Source of the DNA: Torymus aiolomorphi
Lineage: Eukaryota > Arthropoda > Insecta > Hymenoptera > Torymidae
DNA length: 64,000 nucleotides
Reading direction: 5' to 3'
NCBI GenBank assembly: GCA_036365515.1
Contig: CM070874.1
Span: 207,198,297-207,262,296, forward strand
In this document: positions 59,738 to 64,000 of the stretch, piece after piece
Position numbering within the stretch: position 1 is the first letter of the stretch
Layout: the number at the start of each line of letters is the position of its first letter
The notes under the pieces: model-generated
Databases searched by the model: none
The model's input: only the letters and a program-made list of their open reading frames with translations
Told to the model about the DNA's origin: nothing
Program-made: the position numbers and the translations under genes

Positions 59738-60883
59738 AGATTAGAAGATCTGATCAATTCCTTTCGCTCAGGAATCGTTTTATTGAGAAATCGTTCACAT
59801 CTATTTGTAAAATGATGTTGATTATAAATCGAACATTTCTTTTTTGTTGGGTTCACAGATGAGGTTTGAAGCGAATAAACAGACTGAGCATTGTCATGCT
59901 CTGATTTACGAAGTTTTGAATTTGTGGATTGAGCTTTTGAATTATTTGTTGACGACGATCTAGTGCCAGCTTCGATGGCCTCTAGAGTGAGGGTTTGACT
60001 GCGAAGAAAAGCTTGAAGTTGCTCCATTGTCGGTGGATTGACACTATCACCTAGATGCTTTTCCCATTCTTTCCGAGTATTTAAATCAAGACGATTCAGC
60101 GTAAAATGAACAATAAAATCACTACCTAAAGAAGCCACTCTATTTAGAGAGGTCAGACTAGCGATGGGATTGAAAATTTCCCTATAAATCCGTTTGATTT
60201 CCGACGAAATTTTCTGCTTTTATGGATTTAACTGAAAAGATTTCTGCGATATTGGGAGCTAACAATGCCTCGTTGATTCTCGTAATATTCGATTAAAGCT
60301 ATCCATGCTCGGTCATAATTATCACCAGAAATTGGAAGAGATTTAATTTTCTCAAGTGCTTCACCTGTAAGGTGAGTGCGAAGATAATGCAATTTTAGAA
60401 CAGGCGTTAAGTCTTCGCGACGATGTATGACCGAACGAAAGACGTCTCTAAAATTTTCCCAATCCGAAATTTCCCCGAAAACTTTGGTAAATCTATCTTC
60501 GGTACCGATTGAAACGAAACGTTAGTTGCATGAGCAGGACTACTGGCAACTGAGGCAACATTCGAATTGGAGGAGCCTTGATCGGCATCTCTTTTTCTAA
60601 CGGCCTTTAAGAAATCAAGAAATTCTCCTCGACGGACATAAAAGCTATCCTCAACCAAATCACAGAGGTTAGTTGTAAAATAGGCGTGATTTTTATCAAG
60701 AGCCTCGAGCTTCAGAATTGACTCGTGATGTAACTGAAAAGCCGCATAATTTGCTTTAAGTCCGGCGAGACATGATTCCGCATAACCTTCCGTCATGTTA
60801 TCCTTACCCTTAGATTTGAAATTTTGAAATGAATTATTAATCCGAGCTTGAAGTAACAGCTGTCTAGTATGTAGTCCCTCCAT
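59671..60883 (-). pseudogene. BEL/Pao Gag
   Basis: The ATG at 60883 opens MEGLHTRQLLLQARIN; IDLPKFSGKF marks the start of the DUF1759 capsid-like domain near 60,480, where the frame breaks. The domain continues in another frame (WENFRDVF, LHYLRTHLTGEALEKI, DNYDRAW at about 60,460-60,300) and again in 60,138-59,671 (DFIVHFTLNRLDLNTRKEWE). A degenerate zinc knuckle (CSIYNQHHFTNRC) follows. Several indels. Confidence 0.8.
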
Positions 60884-62261
60884 TTTGAGATCAAGTTAAT
60901 TAGACTAGTAATAAATTTGACTATTTTAACTTTGGTATTGAGTTAACTATCCTTACCCACTCGAGAGTAGAGAAAGAGATAGTAAGAGTTTTTACAACTA
61001 AGTCTTAACCTAGATTATAACACTTATGCTAGTATGAACGTAGAGATGCGCTTGAAGATACAGCGTTGAATGCGTCTGCTAACGTTCCCACGGTGAATCA
61101 GCTGATGATCCACAGCGTTGACTGTTCGAAGAGAAGTTACTGCAAGCGTTGTATTCAGCAATCCTTGAGCGTAGTCAGCAGCTGGATCAGGAATGTATCC
61201 AGGTGTAGATCAGCCGTCGAATTTGAAATCGAAATGTTTTATCAGCAGGCAGCGATAAAACTGCAAGTTCCAATAATATAAGTATTGGCTAAGACAAAAA
61301 TTGCATTCAATTTCCTCAAGAGTAGTTCAATATTACAAATTAAATTTATAATAAACTCAAACTCAATTAACTTGTACTAATCTCAAATAAAGCTACTCAA
61401 TTTTAATTTAAGTAATTTGACTAGATAGAGATCATTAAATTCTCATTAAATGTAATAAATCTACTAGATTGACTGGACGATAGTTGCAAAATTTAATTTA
61501 AACAAATTGGAACGATACGTGTGTCCAAGTATTAGGACGAGGCATCCCAGCGCAATCGGATCGGCGTTGGGTGCGAAGAAGATGAACTCGTCCGAGTACA
61601 GCTTCGATCCGTTGATGCGCGCCCCCTGTAGCGAATGATGGACTCGTCCGCCTCCTAATCCTCTTGGCGATGACGTATGCGATGTCCCGGACGTAGCGCG
61701 TCCTGATTGTCGTCTTCTTGTAGACGACCCTCAAACCCTCGTGGAAGGCTGGCTAAATGCACGGCGAGCGCCGTGCAACTTGATGCAGTGGCAGCAAGCA
61801 GGCTCCACGTGGGTAATCCTTGACTCATTGAGTGTGAGCCCCGTAACGTGTTCGCCGCACCGGGTACTCCATGTCTTGACTGTGTGAACCCCGTAGCGTG
61901 TACGCTGCACGCAGTAGTTCTTCTGTTGGTTCGTGCGAACCCGTTGAATTGTTGCTCTCAATGGCAACGTTTAATTGATCATCGTACGATCGCGATGACT
62001 CTTGAGCGGGTTTTACAACACGCGCTCCACTTATTGAAGATTGCCACTTGTTGCTCTAAGTATGACAAGATGGCTGCCGATCACCGTACAAACGCGGTGA
62101 TTCTGGAGCTGGCTTCACAGCGCACCCTCTTGGCGATGTCTTGCAGTCGGTAGACACGCACACTCCAAGGCGTTCTAGAAGATGGGAGAATAGCAATTGA
62201 TGTGCTATTTCCCCTAGGAAGCCTTAGAGATTGGCTTCCGAGTGCGCGCGACGGCGGAACA

Positions 62262-62301
<40 letters not shown>

Positions 62302-62500
62302 CAACGTACGCGCGAAGTCGTCATGCGGGCACATGCGACTGTTTCGGCACTTACGACGACGAACACTTTAGATGCGTACCTGAAAGAAAAAGTGGCTATC
62401 TCTAAGCCACTCGAGAGTGGACGTAGAAGATAGGAGAAGTTTTCTTCATCGATGTGGCCATGGCGATGTTGATGATCTCCCATGATCCGGCTCGAAGGAC
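60884..62500 (-). other. BEL/Pao leader region, no gene
   Basis: Between the primer-binding site and Gag. Open frames here are short and lack protein character. It contains a (GA)n run at 62,265-62,298 and GTGAACCCCGTA-type short repeats near 61,830-61,940. Confidence 0.6.
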
Positions 62501-62820
62501 CAATGTTTTTGTAGTGATGAGGACCGTGGACTGGAGAGGCTCTAAATTAATAAGACTTTCGTGTAGAGATTAAGTGTAGATTTATTGTAGAAGTCCGCTG
62601 TGCCCCTTAGCGTACAGTAGTTTGCTGTCTCTTCTGCCGTAGCGCGCGAACTGCCGCCGGCCGGCGTTGAGAAGTGCCGTAGGCGTGGCTTGGTAGTTGG
62701 GGGGGGGCGGAGAGAGAGCCGCGTGGAGAGCGCTGACTGGTTGTGCGTGGTCGAGCCGTACATCGCCTTATAAGGAGCGATGATATCAACGTCTTGAAGG
62801 TTCGAGGCGTTGAATCGTCA
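62489..62820 (-). repeat. BEL/Pao 5' LTR and primer-binding site
   Basis: LTR 62,510-62,820. Seven bases inside it the minus strand reads TGGTCCTTCGAGCC (62,502-62,489), complementary to a tRNA 3' end with CCA and the TTCGA-type T loop. This is a good PBS; I do not name the tRNA. Confidence 0.8.
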
Positions 62821-62959
62821 ACAAATTTAATTTGAAAAAATATTCATTAATAGAGATGTAGAACTAGAAATTAAAATCAATTAATTTACAAAAATATTAA
62901 AGCACGAAAATAATAGAAACTAATGTTACGCCTGAATTTTGGTCTATATGTGTTTATAA

Positions 62960-64000
62960 TTAAATGTCCTGGGAGTCTGCCTCGCTCATGAGCTCCCACT
63001 GTTCTAGGTTTAAGGAGAGGTGGTGTCCTACTATCGTCGAACCTAGTGATGGGTGATCCGAGTAATAACTGAGTTGTGCAGGAGCATTTATCTTTCCTTG
63101 CATTGTGTAGCTTCCTTGAAAAGCTGTGTCATTCCTATCGTAATAGTATGGCATGATAAGCCTATGCTGACTGTCTGGGTTGGCGAAATCTACATATGGA
63201 GGTGGAGGCTGTAAGTAGATTACCTGTGGCTGTTTGGACTTGCGGTTCCCTTTCCGCCCGTCTCCCATTGAGTTCTCATAGCTGCTAGACTCATCCCCGC
63301 TTTTATCAGAGCTGGATTCGTGTCTTTTGGAGCGGCTCTTGCTCTTACTGCGGTTCTTTCGAGGTTGGCTGCTCGGCGTAGGATGTGGCACTATACTTGC
63401 CGCAGTGTTTGAAATTGATGACACCGCTCCTTGCGCAAGGTTCGTGGGCCCGGCTAGTGTCAAATTCTCGCGCAGCAGCTGACAGAGTTTTGTAGTATTG
63501 GGTCCCGTCGTAATTCGGTAGCGTCCCTGGGCTTGCTCAGTACTTAGCGCTTGTTGCAGACTGGTCGAAGCGACTGCAGCGAAACTAGTACTCCATCCAT
63601 CTGGTAATCCTTCGATGAAAGCGTCGGTGGCTAGGTACTCCAGATGTGAAACTGAGTTGACCTGGTCCGCTGTAGCCGGCAAGTCTTTCTTGAGAGCGGC
63701 GGCGGCTGCTGTTTTATAGCTTACAATTCGGTCGTAAAAATCTTTGGCTGTCTCACCTGTCCGCATCTTTGCAGATCACATTAGCTTCACATACTCAGAG
63801 TATGTTTTTGTTTCAGTAGTGGCTGATAATAACAGTGATTCTAGATGATCCAAATCTCGTACTGTTTGACTTCTTATGGCAGGTCGTGTTCGTCCCTTGA
63901 TGTGTGCGAGCACTATCTTCAGATAACTTTCTTCTAATGCAGGATCATTAAGTTCGGCACTGCCTATCCGAGCTGTCTGCATGAAGTCATCCAAGGACAA
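62960..64000 (-). pseudogene. Gag of a further LTR retrotransposon, one TGA, runs off the edge
   Basis: A single frame from the window edge to 62,960 is broken only by a TGA at 63,778-63,776. The N-terminal part reads LDDFMQTARIGSAEL, IVLAHIKGRTRPAIRSQTV and TYSEYVKLM; after the stop MRTGETAKDFYDRIVSYK. This is a helical capsid-type Gag as in gypsy-like elements. The C-terminal third is Ser/Arg/Lys-rich (KNRSKSKSRSKRHESSS), then Pro/Tyr-rich (IYLQPPPPYVDF), with no zinc knuckle. The pol expected to the left is absent, apparently cut by the BEL/Pao insertion. Confidence 0.7.

Larger units (their letters stand above)
55668..62820 (-). mobile_element. BEL/Pao LTR retrotransposon with both LTRs
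   Basis: LTRs of 315 and 311 bp (55,668-55,982; 62,510-62,820) start TGT and end CA, and differ by few substitutions and small indels. Between them, on the minus strand, lie Gag, protease, reverse transcriptase, RNase H and integrase in BEL/Pao order with the family's typical motifs. Gag and RT are broken. A matching target-site duplication is not obvious. Confidence 0.9.

Noticed and set aside
61498..62153. Short frames in the BEL/Pao leader
   Set aside because: No family resemblance and no continuity; treated as untranslated leader.

Overview
The window looks like a transposon-dense, probably heterochromatic stretch of an insect nuclear genome. A hymenopteran is my best guess, from the mix of element families and AT-rich spacers, but no host gene is recognisable enough to prove it. 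There are no rRNA genes, no convincing functional tRNA, no CRISPR array and no bacterial-type operons. Almost every coding signal belongs to a mobile element, and most are broken by stops or frameshifts.

Layout. (1) 1-11,430: a partial Polinton/Maverick (virus-like self-synthesising transposon). It has integrase, a tail-fibre-like coiled-coil protein, two conserved unknown proteins, an A32/FtsK-type packaging ATPase, a phospholipase-A2-like protein, an adenovirus-type cysteine protease, minor and major capsid proteins and one more conserved unknown. DNA polymerase B is not in the window. A 4.45-kb DNA transposon with about 1.25-kb inverted terminal arms (1071-5525) and a pogo/Tc1-type transposase sits inside it. 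Three capsid-side genes and the ATPase each have a TATA box and an arthropod-type initiator at nearly the same spacing. (2) 11,711-12,453: a copia gag-protease fragment. (3) 12,466-about 21,200 or beyond: a decayed Ty3/gypsy element on the minus strand, with a long-armed MITE in its 5' part. (4) 22,333-25,700: a small fold-back element and an EN-deleted LINE. (5) 25,800-29,900: AT-rich sequence without genes, with hairpins and a tRNA-like SINE trace.

(6) 29,951-48,050: three R1-like LINE copies. B is internally deleted (minus strand), A is nearly full length (minus) and C is plus-strand. A and C stand head to head, so their 5' UTRs form an inverted repeat of about 0.7 kb per arm. C is split inside ORF1 by a 6.1-kb insertion, which itself contains a 3.96-kb DNA transposon with about 420-bp inverted ends. 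(7) 48,056-52,970: a Penelope-like/hammerhead-like scrap and a largely intact LINE (D, minus strand). (8) 53,108-54,960: the 3' end of another R1-like LINE in which a roughly 0.5-kb module (coiled-coil coding, GAC repeats, LINE ORF2 C-terminus) is repeated three times in tandem. (9) 55,668-62,820: a BEL/Pao element with both LTRs and an intact integrase reading frame. (10) 62,960-64,000: the gag of another LTR retrotransposon, running off the right edge.

The Polinton genes would work together as a virion-building set: integrase for insertion, protease for maturation, ATPase for genome packaging, major and minor capsid proteins for the shell. This copy is not autonomous as seen, because integrase, ATPase, the phospholipase-like protein and the minor capsid protein are all interrupted. 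Only the major capsid protein and most of the protease remain open.
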